A DNA stretch of 64,000 nucleotides from an uncultured bacterium (GTDB taxonomy: Bacteria; Krumholzibacteriota; Krumholzibacteriia; LZORAL124-64-63), in NCBI GenBank assembly GCA_903912525.1, contig CAIWHK010000060.1:1-64000 (forward strand). The letters run 5' to 3'. Every line of letters begins with the position of its first letter. The first letter of the stretch is position 1. A program made the position numbers and the translations under genes. This document shows positions 1 to 9,607 of the stretch, piece by piece. Under the pieces are notes generated by a model, which did not search any database, had not been told where the DNA came from, and was given only the letters and a program-made list of their open reading frames with translations.

Positions 1-433
1 CGACCATCGCGGATCTGATCCCGTAAAAATTGACGGGCTTTCGCATCGGTACCGTTTTTCCCGATCATGTCCTTGTAAAAGTCATTGATGCGAAGGTTCG
101 GCAAATGCTCGCCGGTTAGATACGCGTACCAATTCTGGTCATCGTCACGCTCGATGACGACATCGGGCAGGATGTAAGGGTTGCCGGTCGGGTCGAACTC
201 TCCGCCGGGGTTGGGGGTCAGGCGGCCGATCCGTGAGGCGGCTTCCGCGATGCGCTCGACAGTGGTGCCAAGGGCGCGGGCAATCTGCGGATGGCGCTTG
301 CGGGCGAGATCGGATAGATGGTCGCGGACAATCCTGTATTCGATCGTTTCCGTGCCGGTCTCGCGCTCTAACTGGAGCAGGAGCGACTCGGGAATCCCGG
401 AGGCGCCGATCCCCGCGGGATCGAATGTCTGGA

Positions 434-2857
<2,424 letters not shown>

Positions 2858-2866
2858 CGCGGCGCC

Positions 2867-4438
2867 CTACTCGACGAAGCCGTGCAGGTACCAGCGCTGC
2901 TCGGCCTCCACGTGGAAGACCCAGAGCACGCGACCGCGTTCGTCCTCGAGGTAGTGGTAGGCGCGCCGCACCTCGCTGGACCACCAGCCGCCCGCCAGCA
3001 GGAAGGGGCCGTGCACGCGCAGGACGCTGTCGGCAAATGGCGCGGCACCCGGTACAGCCGCCGCCTGCAGCAGCCGCCGCGGGTTGGTGCGGATCAGTTC
3101 AAGGCCGCCGCCCAGCAGGGGGCGCGGCCGCGGCAGCACGCGGCGCACCAGCAGCGGCCGCGCGACCGCAGCCGGCGGTACAGGCGTCGCGAATGCCGTT
3201 ACCTCACGCCATCCGTAACTCTGCTCGGGCAGGTGGCCGGGCCGCAGTTCGGCGCAGGCGACGGCGCGATCGCCCAGCTCGGCGCGCACCCGCGCCACCG
3301 CGCGCATCGCGGCGTCGAGGTCGCGGCGCGGGCGGCGGCGGAACAGTTCGAGCGCCTCGGGCGGCGCCGCGGCGGGCTCGATGGTGATGACCATCTTCTC
3401 CACGCCCGCCTTCAGGTCCAGGTTCTCCAGCCGCAGGCGCACCAGTTCGGCCAGCAGCACCGCGTCGAGCGTGGGGGTGGCCGGCCGCAGCCCGTGCTTC
3501 AGTTGCGTGGCGGCGCGATCGCCCAGCGTCAGCTCCAGTTCCAGCAACGCGACGGCCTGCTGCCGGTCGGCCAGCCGGTCGAGCAGCGGGTGCAGGTGCC
3601 GCTTGATGGCGAACAGCAGGCGCCAGGCGTCGTTCTCCGGTTCGTCGAAGCGCTCTTCGGCGCGCACCGGCTCGGGCGGCAGGCTCGGCTGCAGCGGGTC
3701 GAAGCCCAGGCCGCGCGCCAGTTGTACCAATCGCAGGGTCCCGGCGCCGAATCGTGCGCCCAGCCCGGAAGCCGGCAGGCGCAGCAGGTCGTCGACGGTC
3801 GCCAGCCCCAGCCGCGCCAGGTCATCGCGCACCGCAGGCGCCAGGTCCAGGCGTGAGAGCGGCACGCGCCGGCAGGTCGCCAGCTCGGCCGCGGCCGTGT
3901 CCAGGACGAGCACCTCGCGATGCGCGCGGCTGAGGCAGCAACTGCCGAAGCGCGACCAGCCGACGGTGACGCCGGCGACCAGTTGCGCGCGCTTCAGCGA
4001 CCGCCACAGCCGCGCGGCCCACTGCTGCGGCGTGCCGCCCACGCGTTCGAGCCCGCCGGCGTCCAGCCAGAACACGCCCGGGTCATCGGGCGACGGTTCG
4101 ACGCGCGGGCTGTAGCGCAGGAAATGGCGGTGCAGCGCGGCCACGGCCTGGTCGCGCTCGGCATCGCTCACGGTCGTGGCATGCAGGCGATGGTCGACCG
4201 ACAGGGCCGCCGCGTAGCGCATCCCCGGCAAAATACCGAGTCGCAGCGCCGTCTCGTTGACCCACAGCAGGGGTGACAGCGGGTTGTCCTCGCCGAGCAC
4301 GGCGGCCGGTTGCCCGCGCCAGTCCGGCTCTCGGCGCAGCACCAGTTGCAGCGGGAACGCGGGCAGGGCGACGCAGGCGATGCGGTCGGTGTGGGCGATG
4401 GCATCGGCACGCGGCTCAGGCGAGGCCGTCCGGGCCAT
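2867..4438 (-). CDS. imuB: ImuB, Y-family polymerase-like mutasome adaptor
   Basis: This 523-residue protein is a catalytically inactive Y-family polymerase homolog. In the family, ImuB bridges ImuA, the beta clamp and DnaE2 in damage-induced mutagenesis. The N-terminal strand where active DinB proteins carry D-x-D-x-F-F reads V-A-L-P-A-F-P-L-Q, so the metal-binding aspartate is absent, as expected for ImuB. Palm/finger features follow, for example W-L-D-A-G-G-L-E-R and helix-hairpin-helix-like T-V-D-D-L-L-R-L-P. The C-terminus ends with the ImuB-typical Y-H-Y-L-E-D-E-R then L-W-V-F and W-Y-L-H-G. Its start overlaps the end of imuA by 23 bp and its stop lies 9 bp before dnaE2, indicating translational coupling inside the SOS cassette. 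Length is normal for the family. Confidence 0.92.
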   Translation of the reverse strand: MARTASPEPRADAIAHTDRIACVALPAFPLQLVLRREPDWRGQPAAVLGEDNPLSPLLWVNETALRLGILPGMRYAAALSVDHRLHATTVSDAERDQAVAALHRHFLRYSPRVEPSPDDPGVFWLDAGGLERVGGTPQQWAARLWRSLKRAQLVAGVTVGWSRFGSCCLSRAHREVLVLDTAAAELATCRRVPLSRLDLAPAVRDDLARLGLATVDDLLRLPASGLGARFGAGTLRLVQLARGLGFDPLQPSLPPEPVRAEERFDEPENDAWRLLFAIKRHLHPLLDRLADRQQAVALLELELTLGDRAATQLKHGLRPATPTLDAVLLAELVRLRLENLDLKAGVEKMVITIEPAAAPPEALELFRRRPRRDLDAAMRAVARVRAELGDRAVACAELRPGHLPEQSYGWREVTAFATPVPPAAVARPLLVRRVLPRPRPLLGGGLELIRTNPRRLLQAAAVPGAAPFADSVLRVHGPFLLAGGWWSSEVRRAYHYLEDERGRVLWVFHVEAEQRWYLHGFVE

Positions 4439-5177
4439 GGCGCACCTCCTGCCAGGTCCAGCCGGGCCCGCGGCGCTTGTCCTTCAGCGTGGTGAGGCGG
4501 CAGGTGAAGCGGCGGCCGTCGCGCGAGCGGCGGCGCACGGCCTGCCCGCGCAGCGAGACGAGCGAGCCCAGCGAGGCATCATCGGGCTTCTTCGTGGTCA
4601 GGCAGACCACGGCCGTGTCGTGCTTGAGCGCCAGTTGCACGAGGCGCCCCTGCAGGGGCGTGGGCATGGCGGCACTCGTCCCCAGATCGAGCACCACCAG
4701 CCCGAACGCCCCCGAGCGCAGGAGCACATCGGCTGCGCGGCCGGCCGTCGGTCCGTCATTCACCTGCACGACGACCAGCGCCGCCAGGTCCACGCCGCAG
4801 GCCGCGGCATCGGGCGGGAAGAAGGTCGCGTGCGATGCGCTCACCCAGGCGACGGGCTCGCCGTCCTTCTGCGCATCGGTCACCAGTCCCATGCCCACCG
4901 ACAGCAGCACGCCGTCCACGCCGGCGCTCAACTCGCACAGCCGCCCGGCCAGTTCGGCGCGCGACCACGCGGGCGCTTCGGTCGGCGTGGGCTCGAGCGA
5001 TTCACCCAGGCGACGCAGCGCGGGGTGATGGAAGATGTCGAGAGCGAGATTGCCGTTGAACACGTTGCCGCTCATCGCCGCCTCGGCGACATCCGCAACA
5101 ACGGAGGGGGCCGGCGACAACGACGGCGACGCCAGTCGCAGGGACGACGATGCAGGACCATGGGCCAGGGTGGCCAT
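4416..5177 (-). CDS. imuA: ImuA-like RecA-fold protein of the SOS mutagenesis cassette
   Basis: The 253-residue protein lies between lexA and imuB, where the RecA-like partner of ImuB is found in the known lexA-imuA-imuB-dnaE2 cassettes. It contains RecA-fold-like strands, such as W-S-R-A-E-L-A-G-R-L-C-E-L followed by L-V-V-L-D-L-G, and a C-terminal S-L-R-G-Q-A-V-R-R-R segment. I see no P-loop, so it probably does not hydrolyse ATP like RecA. The ATG at 5177 is chosen because a GGAGG lies about 8 nt upstream; an in-frame extension 16 codons longer lacks such a site. It starts 124 bp after the lexA stop and overlaps imuB by 23 bp. The family assignment rests mainly on context plus weak fold-level similarity. 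Confidence 0.8.
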   Translation of the reverse strand: MATLAHGPASSSLRLASPSLSPAPSVVADVAEAAMSGNVFNGNLALDIFHHPALRRLGESLEPTPTEAPAWSRAELAGRLCELSAGVDGVLLSVGMGLVTDAQKDGEPVAWVSASHATFFPPDAAACGVDLAALVVVQVNDGPTAGRAADVLLRSGAFGLVVLDLGTSAAMPTPLQGRLVQLALKHDTAVVCLTTKKPDDASLGSLVSLRGQAVRRRSRDGRRFTCRLTTLKDKRRGPGWTWQEVRHGPDGLA

Positions 5178-5301
5178 GACCGAACCTCCACAGGGGACGG
5201 TGACCGGGCTGATCCTCAGCTTCATCGTCCCGGCGCTGGGGGCGCCGGGTTGTCGCCGGCCGAATGGAACCCGCTGCAGGCGTGGGCTTCGGGACAGGCC
5301 G

Positions 5302-5940
5302 TCAGGCCAGCCGTCGGCGCACTTCCACGACCCTGCCCAGGATCCGGATCTCCGTATCCGGCGCGAAAATCAACGGCGCGAAGGCAGGGTTCTCCGGCTG
5401 GAGGACGATCTGCCCGTCGCGCAACCGCAAACGCTTGACCGTGGCTTCGTCGCGGACCTGCGCGACGACGATCTCGCCGTCACGCGCGGTGTCCTGCCGA
5501 CGCACGATGACCGTATCGCCCGGCAGGATGCCGGCGCCGGTCATGCTCTCGCCCCGCACGGTCAGGGCGAACATCTCTTCGCCGGTCGCCGGTCCCTCGA
5601 CCGCCAGCCAGCCATCCGGATCTTCGATCGCCTCGCGCAGGCCGCCGGCCTGCACGCGTCCCAGCCGCGGGATCAGGCGCACGTTCAATTCCGGGCCGCC
5701 GTCCGCAGGCAGGCGATACCCGCGGGAACGTCCCGGCGACTTGGCCAGGCTTCCTTCGGCCACCAGCGCCTCGAGGTGCTGCCGCGCCGACTCCACGGCC
5801 TTGAACCCGAACGCCTGCTGCACCTCGCGCACCGTCGGCGGCGACCCGGCGGCCAGCCGACCGCGCACGAACGCCAGCACCTCGCTGCGGATGGTGCCGC
5901 GGGGGCGGGTGATCGACCGGGGTGTGGGGCGTCGGGGCAT
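5302..5940 (-). CDS. lexA: LexA SOS repressor
   Basis: This 212-residue LexA has an N-terminal winged helix (residues about 12-75) and a C-terminal self-cleaving serine peptidase domain. The cleavage pair is Ala98-Gly99 in G-R-V-Q-A-G-G. The catalytic serine is Ser132 in G-E-S-M and the general-base lysine is Lys169 in A-T-V-K-R-L. The ATG at 5940 follows an AGGAAG ribosome-binding site by about 9 nt. The same reading frame continues upstream through a 15-bp tandem repeat but has no better start. It heads the operon with imuA, imuB and dnaE2, so the repressor probably controls itself and the mutasome from one operator at 6036-6053. Known LexA proteins repress until RecA-stimulated autocleavage. 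Confidence 0.95.
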   Translation of the reverse strand: MPRRPTPRSITRPRGTIRSEVLAFVRGRLAAGSPPTVREVQQAFGFKAVESARQHLEALVAEGSLAKSPGRSRGYRLPADGGPELNVRLIPRLGRVQAGGLREAIEDPDGWLAVEGPATGEEMFALTVRGESMTGAGILPGDTVIVRRQDTARDGEIVVAQVRDEATVKRLRLRDGQIVLQPENPAFAPLIFAPDTEIRILGRVVEVRRRLA

Positions 5941-5957
5941 CGGCGGTCGCTTCCTGA

Positions 5958-6002
5958 ATGAGTGCTGCCTGGATGAGTGCTGCCTGGATGAGTGCTGCCT
6001 GG
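5958..6002. repeat. Three exact tandem copies of a 15-bp unit in the lexA leader
   Basis: The unit ATGAGTGCTGCCTGG occurs at 5958-5972, 5973-5987 and 5988-6002, followed by a diverging partial. It lies between the lexA promoter/operator and the lexA start codon, so it would be in the 5' untranslated region on the minus strand. A 15-bp period can change copy number by slippage. Its function is unknown. Confidence 0.95.
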
Positions 6003-6029
6003 CCGAGGTGTGGCATTGCTCACAGGGAT

Positions 6030-6060
6030 TAGTTAAACAGACATATGTCTGTTCTGTCAA
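6030..6060 (-). promoter_or_regulatory. Probable sigma-70 promoter of the lexA operon
   Basis: On the minus strand TTGACA (6060-6055) is followed by either TTTAAC at 17-nt spacing or TAACTA at 19-nt spacing. The surrounding 60 bases are markedly AT-rich compared with flanking genes. The spacer is almost entirely the 18-bp palindrome. Confidence 0.6.
6036..6053. promoter_or_regulatory. Perfect 18-bp palindrome, probable LexA operator (SOS box)
   Basis: AACAGACATATGTCTGTT is its own reverse complement over all 18 bases. On the minus strand it sits immediately after a consensus -35 (TTGACA, at 6055-6060) and before a weak -10 (TTTAAC at 6032-6037 with a 17-nt spacer, or TAACTA at 6030-6035 with 19). 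This is where a repressor would block polymerase. It is about 96 bp upstream of lexA. LexA is known to be autoregulatory, so this is the natural operator candidate for the whole lexA-imuA-imuB-dnaE2 transcript. Confidence 0.75.
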
Positions 6061-6245
6061 TGGAAAAAAGCGAAAAAAACACGAATAAATGAGATGGAAT
6101 GGCGCTCGCAATGGGTAGGGGGGTGTGGCACCGTCGGGCCACAAGATCGGGTAGGCGCGACACATGAGTGAGGGTTGCCTCGCGCCGGTGTGTGCGGAGG
6201 GAGCCCGCCCGGCCGACTTGGGACGGGTTCGCAGGCTGTCCATGA

Positions 6246-6261
6246 CTTGCGCCGGCGCAAG
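6246..6261. repeat. Palindrome CTTGCGCCGGCGCAAG, copy 1 (upstream of the zinc-ribbon gene)
   Basis: A perfect 16-bp palindrome in the non-coding region 5941-6360, about 100 bp before the gene at 6361. Identical copies occur at 24146-24161 and 32149-32164. An operator or a highly iterated palindrome are both possible. Confidence 0.9.
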
Positions 6262-6360
6262 CGTTGGATATGGACGCGTGGTTGCGCGCGCTCGGCGCGA
6301 CTCCCGATTGCCGCCGCCGCGCACCTGTGCCACGATGCCCCCTCAAGGAGGACCGGCACC

Positions 6361-7128
6361 GTGAGCACAACACCAGAACAGTCCCCGGATCCCGCGGCCC
6401 GCCTGCGCGAAGCGCGTCTGGCCGGCCACCTGAAGCAGGCCTTCGGCGAAGTTTCCTTGCTCCTGTCCTCCGGCGCCGCCACGCCCGCCGCGCTGGCCGA
6501 GGCCGTGCGCGTGCTGGTGGCGGCCGACCAGCCCGGGACCGCCATGCGCCTGCACGCCATGCTGGCCGCCGCCGCCCCGCCCGGCGCTGGTCACGCGCTG
6601 GAACCCGAGGTCCTGGCGCGGTTGGCGCTGCAGATCGGCCAGCGCGGGTTGCTCGAGGGCCTGCCGGCCGTCACGGCGCCCGCCTGGCTCGTGGCCCTGC
6701 AGCGCGATGGCCACGACCTGGTGTCGCCGTTCGTCATCAGTGACCTGAAGGTCACCGTGGCCAACGGCCCGGCCGTGTACGCCATCACGGGCGCCTGTCC
6801 CCACTGCGGCCACGGGCGCGCGTTCGAGCTGCGCGCCAACCTGATGGTGCGCGTGGACGGCCTGTGTCCGTCCTGCTTCGGCGGCTACGAGGTGGCGTGG
6901 GAGGCCCTGCGTGCATTCCTGCTCGCGCGCTTCCCGGACCTGCTTGCCGACCGCGCGCGCGACGCCGACTGGGAACTGGTCGAGCACGTGCGCCACCGCC
7001 TGCTCGAGGCGGACGACGTGCCCGAGCTCGTGCGCGCGCTGGGGCAGGAGTACCACTTCCTGCTGAACGAGATCATCGCGTGCCGCCTGATGGACGATGC
7101 CAACGCCGATGGGGGGCAGTGCGCATGA
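6361..7128 (+). CDS. Zinc-ribbon-containing protein of unknown function
   Basis: The GTG at 6361 follows AAGGAGGA by about 8 nt and fixes the start; the product is 255 residues. The first 80 residues are helical and rich in alanine and leucine. Two close cysteine pairs, C-P-H-C near residue 146 and C-P-S-C near residue 172, form a zinc-ribbon-like site. The remaining C-terminus is acidic and helical. I do not recognise a named family. The stop overlaps the ATG of the next gene (ATGA), so the two are translationally coupled, and the partner is glycosyltransferase-like. The zinc site may bind nucleic acid or simply stabilise the fold. Operon control from the upstream palindrome at 6246 is possible but unproven. 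Confidence 0.75.
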   Translation: MSTTPEQSPDPAARLREARLAGHLKQAFGEVSLLLSSGAATPAALAEAVRVLVAADQPGTAMRLHAMLAAAAPPGAGHALEPEVLARLALQIGQRGLLEGLPAVTAPAWLVALQRDGHDLVSPFVISDLKVTVANGPAVYAITGACPHCGHGRAFELRANLMVRVDGLCPSCFGGYEVAWEALRAFLLARFPDLLADRARDADWELVEHVRHRLLEADDVPELVRALGQEYHFLLNEIIACRLMDDANADGGQCA

Positions 7129-8483
7129 GCCTGCTCGTCCTCAACGGCCTGATGCCCGAGCGCCACGAGTGCTTCATCCGCACGCTCGGTCGCGCCCACA
7201 CGCTGGCCGCCACGCGCTGGGGCAAGTTGGCGGGCGACCCGGCGCTGGACGTCATCGACTACATGGACGACAGCCGCCTGCAGGGTTCGCCCGAACTGGC
7301 CGCGTTGCCGGCGCTCGTGGTCGCGCAGATGCGCGTGCTGGCCGACAGCCTGGCGGCCGACCTCGGCGCCAACTCCCTGGCCCCGCGCGTCGACCGGCCG
7401 CTGACGACGGCCGAAATCAACGACCTCGTCCGGCCGCGCGTCGAGCGCCTGCTGCTGGAGGAGCTGCGCTTCCGCCGCTTCGCGCAGGAACACCAGGTCG
7501 GCATGGTGGTCAGCGGCTCGGATTTCTCGAGCCACTCGCGCCTCATCGCGCGCACGGCGCGCACCCTCGGCATCCCCACGCTGGACATCGAGCACGGCTT
7601 CTTCTTCAGCCGCCTGGCCGGCGACTGGTGCCGCACCCGCGGGCGCATGCCGCTCATGTTCACCAGCGAATACGTCAACCTGGACAACGCGCTCGAGGTC
7701 GAGCTGCTCGGGCACGAGCAGGACCTGTTCCTGCCCCGCGATCCCGCCCATCGCGTGACGTTCCTGGGCCTCGGCACGCCCATCGATACGGTGGCGCGCC
7801 AGAGCCTGCCGCGCGAGCAGGCGCTGGCGGCGCTGGGACTCGATCCCTCGCGGTTGCAGGTCCTGCTGGGAGGCTCGTGGATCGAGGCGCGCTCGGTGCA
7901 GAAGCTGCTCGGCGCCCAGGTCGACGTCATGGACCTGTACGTGGACCTGTTCCGCTCGCTGGCCGCCAGCGACTTGCGTCACGGGATGCAGTTGACGATC
8001 AAGCTGCACCCGGCCGACACGCGGCCCGACGTGCTGCCGGGCGTGACCGCCGCGATCATCCGGCTGGCCGCCGACTGCGGCCTGCCGCGCCCGCTCATCC
8101 TGTCCGACCGGCTGGCCGAGGCGATGAGCGCCTGCGACCTGCTGATGGCCACCAGCTTCTCGAGCGTGCTCTACGATGCCTTCATGATGGGCAAGCCGTC
8201 GCTGGTCGTCTTCCCGCGCTACCTCGTGTTCAGCGACGACGATCGCTGGCGGACCGAGTGCACGCTGCCGCTGCGGGCGGGCGTCTGCGAGGCGGCCGTC
8301 GACGGCGCCGACGCGTGGCGCCGCGCCGGGGCCTGGCTCGATCCCGCGCGCCGCGAGCGGTTCGTGCGCGATCGCGAGGCCTTCAGCCGCCGTTACGGCC
8401 TGGTCGATCGCCCGGTGCAGGAGAAGTGCGAGGCGATTGCCGCCTGGATCGCGACGCAATTGGCCGCACGGCCCGGCGCGTGA
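7125..8483 (+). CDS. Glycosyltransferase-like (GT-B fold) surface polysaccharide protein
   Basis: A 452-residue protein whose second half resembles the CDP-glycerol glycerophosphotransferase / capsule polysaccharide transferase group. A phosphate-binding region reads L-T-I-K-L-H-P-A-D, followed by S-D-R-L-A-E-A-M-S-A-C-D-L-L-M-A-T-S-F-S-S and D-A-F-M-M-G-K-P. The last element is the donor-binding GT-B motif seen where a serine-rich loop precedes a glycine-lysine-proline. The N-terminal half has L-D-I-E-H-G-F-F, another motif of this group. There is no signal peptide or membrane segment, so it is probably cytoplasmic. It overlaps the preceding zinc-ribbon gene by 4 bp. The exact donor and acceptor cannot be read from sequence. 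Confidence 0.65.
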   Translation: MSLLVLNGLMPERHECFIRTLGRAHTLAATRWGKLAGDPALDVIDYMDDSRLQGSPELAALPALVVAQMRVLADSLAADLGANSLAPRVDRPLTTAEINDLVRPRVERLLLEELRFRRFAQEHQVGMVVSGSDFSSHSRLIARTARTLGIPTLDIEHGFFFSRLAGDWCRTRGRMPLMFTSEYVNLDNALEVELLGHEQDLFLPRDPAHRVTFLGLGTPIDTVARQSLPREQALAALGLDPSRLQVLLGGSWIEARSVQKLLGAQVDVMDLYVDLFRSLAASDLRHGMQLTIKLHPADTRPDVLPGVTAAIIRLAADCGLPRPLILSDRLAEAMSACDLLMATSFSSVLYDAFMMGKPSLVVFPRYLVFSDDDRWRTECTLPLRAGVCEAAVDGADAWRRAGAWLDPARRERFVRDREAFSRRYGLVDRPVQEKCEAIAAWIATQLAARPGA

Positions 8484-8489
8484 TCGCGC

Positions 8490-9584
8490 CTACTTCTTCT
8501 TCAGGTAACTGTCCGAATCCACCAACCGAGTCCCGCCTTCGGCATCCGTGATCGCGTACTGGAACCACGGCTGGATATCGTACGCGCCCACGTTGCCGTG
8601 CCGGTCGATGGCCAGATAGGCCACCTGCACCTGCGACAGGTCATCGTCGCGGTGGCGGTGGCGGATGCGGGCGATGCCCTCCTCGCAGGCTTCCTGCGGC
8701 GTGGCGCCCTGGCGCATCAGTTCGACGATGAGGAAGCTGCCGAGCGTCTTCATGACCTCTTCGCCGATGCCCGTCGCGCAGGCGGCGCCCACCTCGTTGT
8801 CGACGAAGAGCGCCGCCCCGATGATGGGCGAGTCGCCCACCCGGCCGTGCATCTTGTACGCCAGCCCGCTGGTGGTGCAGGCGCCCGAGAGGTTGCCGTC
8901 GGCGTCGATGGCCAGCATGCTGATCGTGTCGTGGTTGCCGCTCGCGGACGGTTTCGCGCTGCTGGTGCTCCTGGGGTCGGTGGGCGGCGTCCACGGCTTG
9001 TACTCGGAGGACTTCAGCCATTCCCGCCACTCGGTGCGCGCCTTGTCCGTCAGCAGGTCCTGTTCGGGAAAGCCCTGCGCCACGGCGAAACGGCGGGCGC
9101 CCTCGCCGACCAGCATCACGTGCGGCGTCAGTTCCATCACCTTCCGCGCCACGCTGATCGGGTGCATGATGTTCTCGAGGAAGGCGACGGCGCCGGCCTG
9201 GCCGTGTTCGTCCATGATGCAGGCGTCGAGCGTGACGTGGCCTTCGCGGTCGGGGCGGCCGCCGTAGCCGACGCTCATCACCTCGGGGTCGGCCTCGGGC
9301 ACGCGCACGCCGGCCTCGACGGCGTCCAGTGCGCGGCCGCCGTCGGCGATCACCTTCCACGCCGCCTCGTTGGCCGGCAGTCCGTGCCGCCAGGTGCTGA
9401 CCACCAGCGGTTTGCGGCCGAGGCCTTCGCCGGGCGGCACGATGCGGTCGACCAGGGGCATGCGCGAACCGGCGCCCTGGCCGACAGGCTGTGCGCCTGC
9501 CAGCCGCGCGCCCATTGCCTGCGTGACGCCCAGGGCCGTCAGCCCGGCGCCCGTCCCGATCAGGAATTCCCGCCGCGTGGTCAT
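8490..9584 (-). CDS. N4-(beta-N-acetylglucosaminyl)-L-asparaginase (glycosylasparaginase), Tat-exported
   Basis: This 364-residue Ntn hydrolase cleaves the GlcNAc-asparagine bond that links N-glycans to protein. The autoprocessing site and catalytic threonine lie in G-N-H-D-T-I-S-M. Downstream, M-H-G-R-V-G-D-S-P-I and A-T-G-I-G-E-E match the substrate pocket of human and bacterial enzymes. A twin-arginine signal (R-R-E-F-L-I-G-T-G, then a hydrophobic stretch) predicts folded export to the periplasm. The ATG at 9584 follows AAGGAG. It is the last gene of a four-gene minus-strand operon starting at 14602; the GH38 stop lies 23 bp upstream. Length and motifs are complete, so an active enzyme is likely. 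Confidence 0.92.
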   Translation of the reverse strand: MTTRREFLIGTGAGLTALGVTQAMGARLAGAQPVGQGAGSRMPLVDRIVPPGEGLGRKPLVVSTWRHGLPANEAAWKVIADGGRALDAVEAGVRVPEADPEVMSVGYGGRPDREGHVTLDACIMDEHGQAGAVAFLENIMHPISVARKVMELTPHVMLVGEGARRFAVAQGFPEQDLLTDKARTEWREWLKSSEYKPWTPPTDPRSTSSAKPSASGNHDTISMLAIDADGNLSGACTTSGLAYKMHGRVGDSPIIGAALFVDNEVGAACATGIGEEVMKTLGSFLIVELMRQGATPQEACEEGIARIRHRHRDDDLSQVQVAYLAIDRHGNVGAYDIQPWFQYAITDAEGGTRLVDSDSYLKKK

Positions 9585-9607
9585 GGTCGCGTCTCCTTGC
9601 AGGCGCC

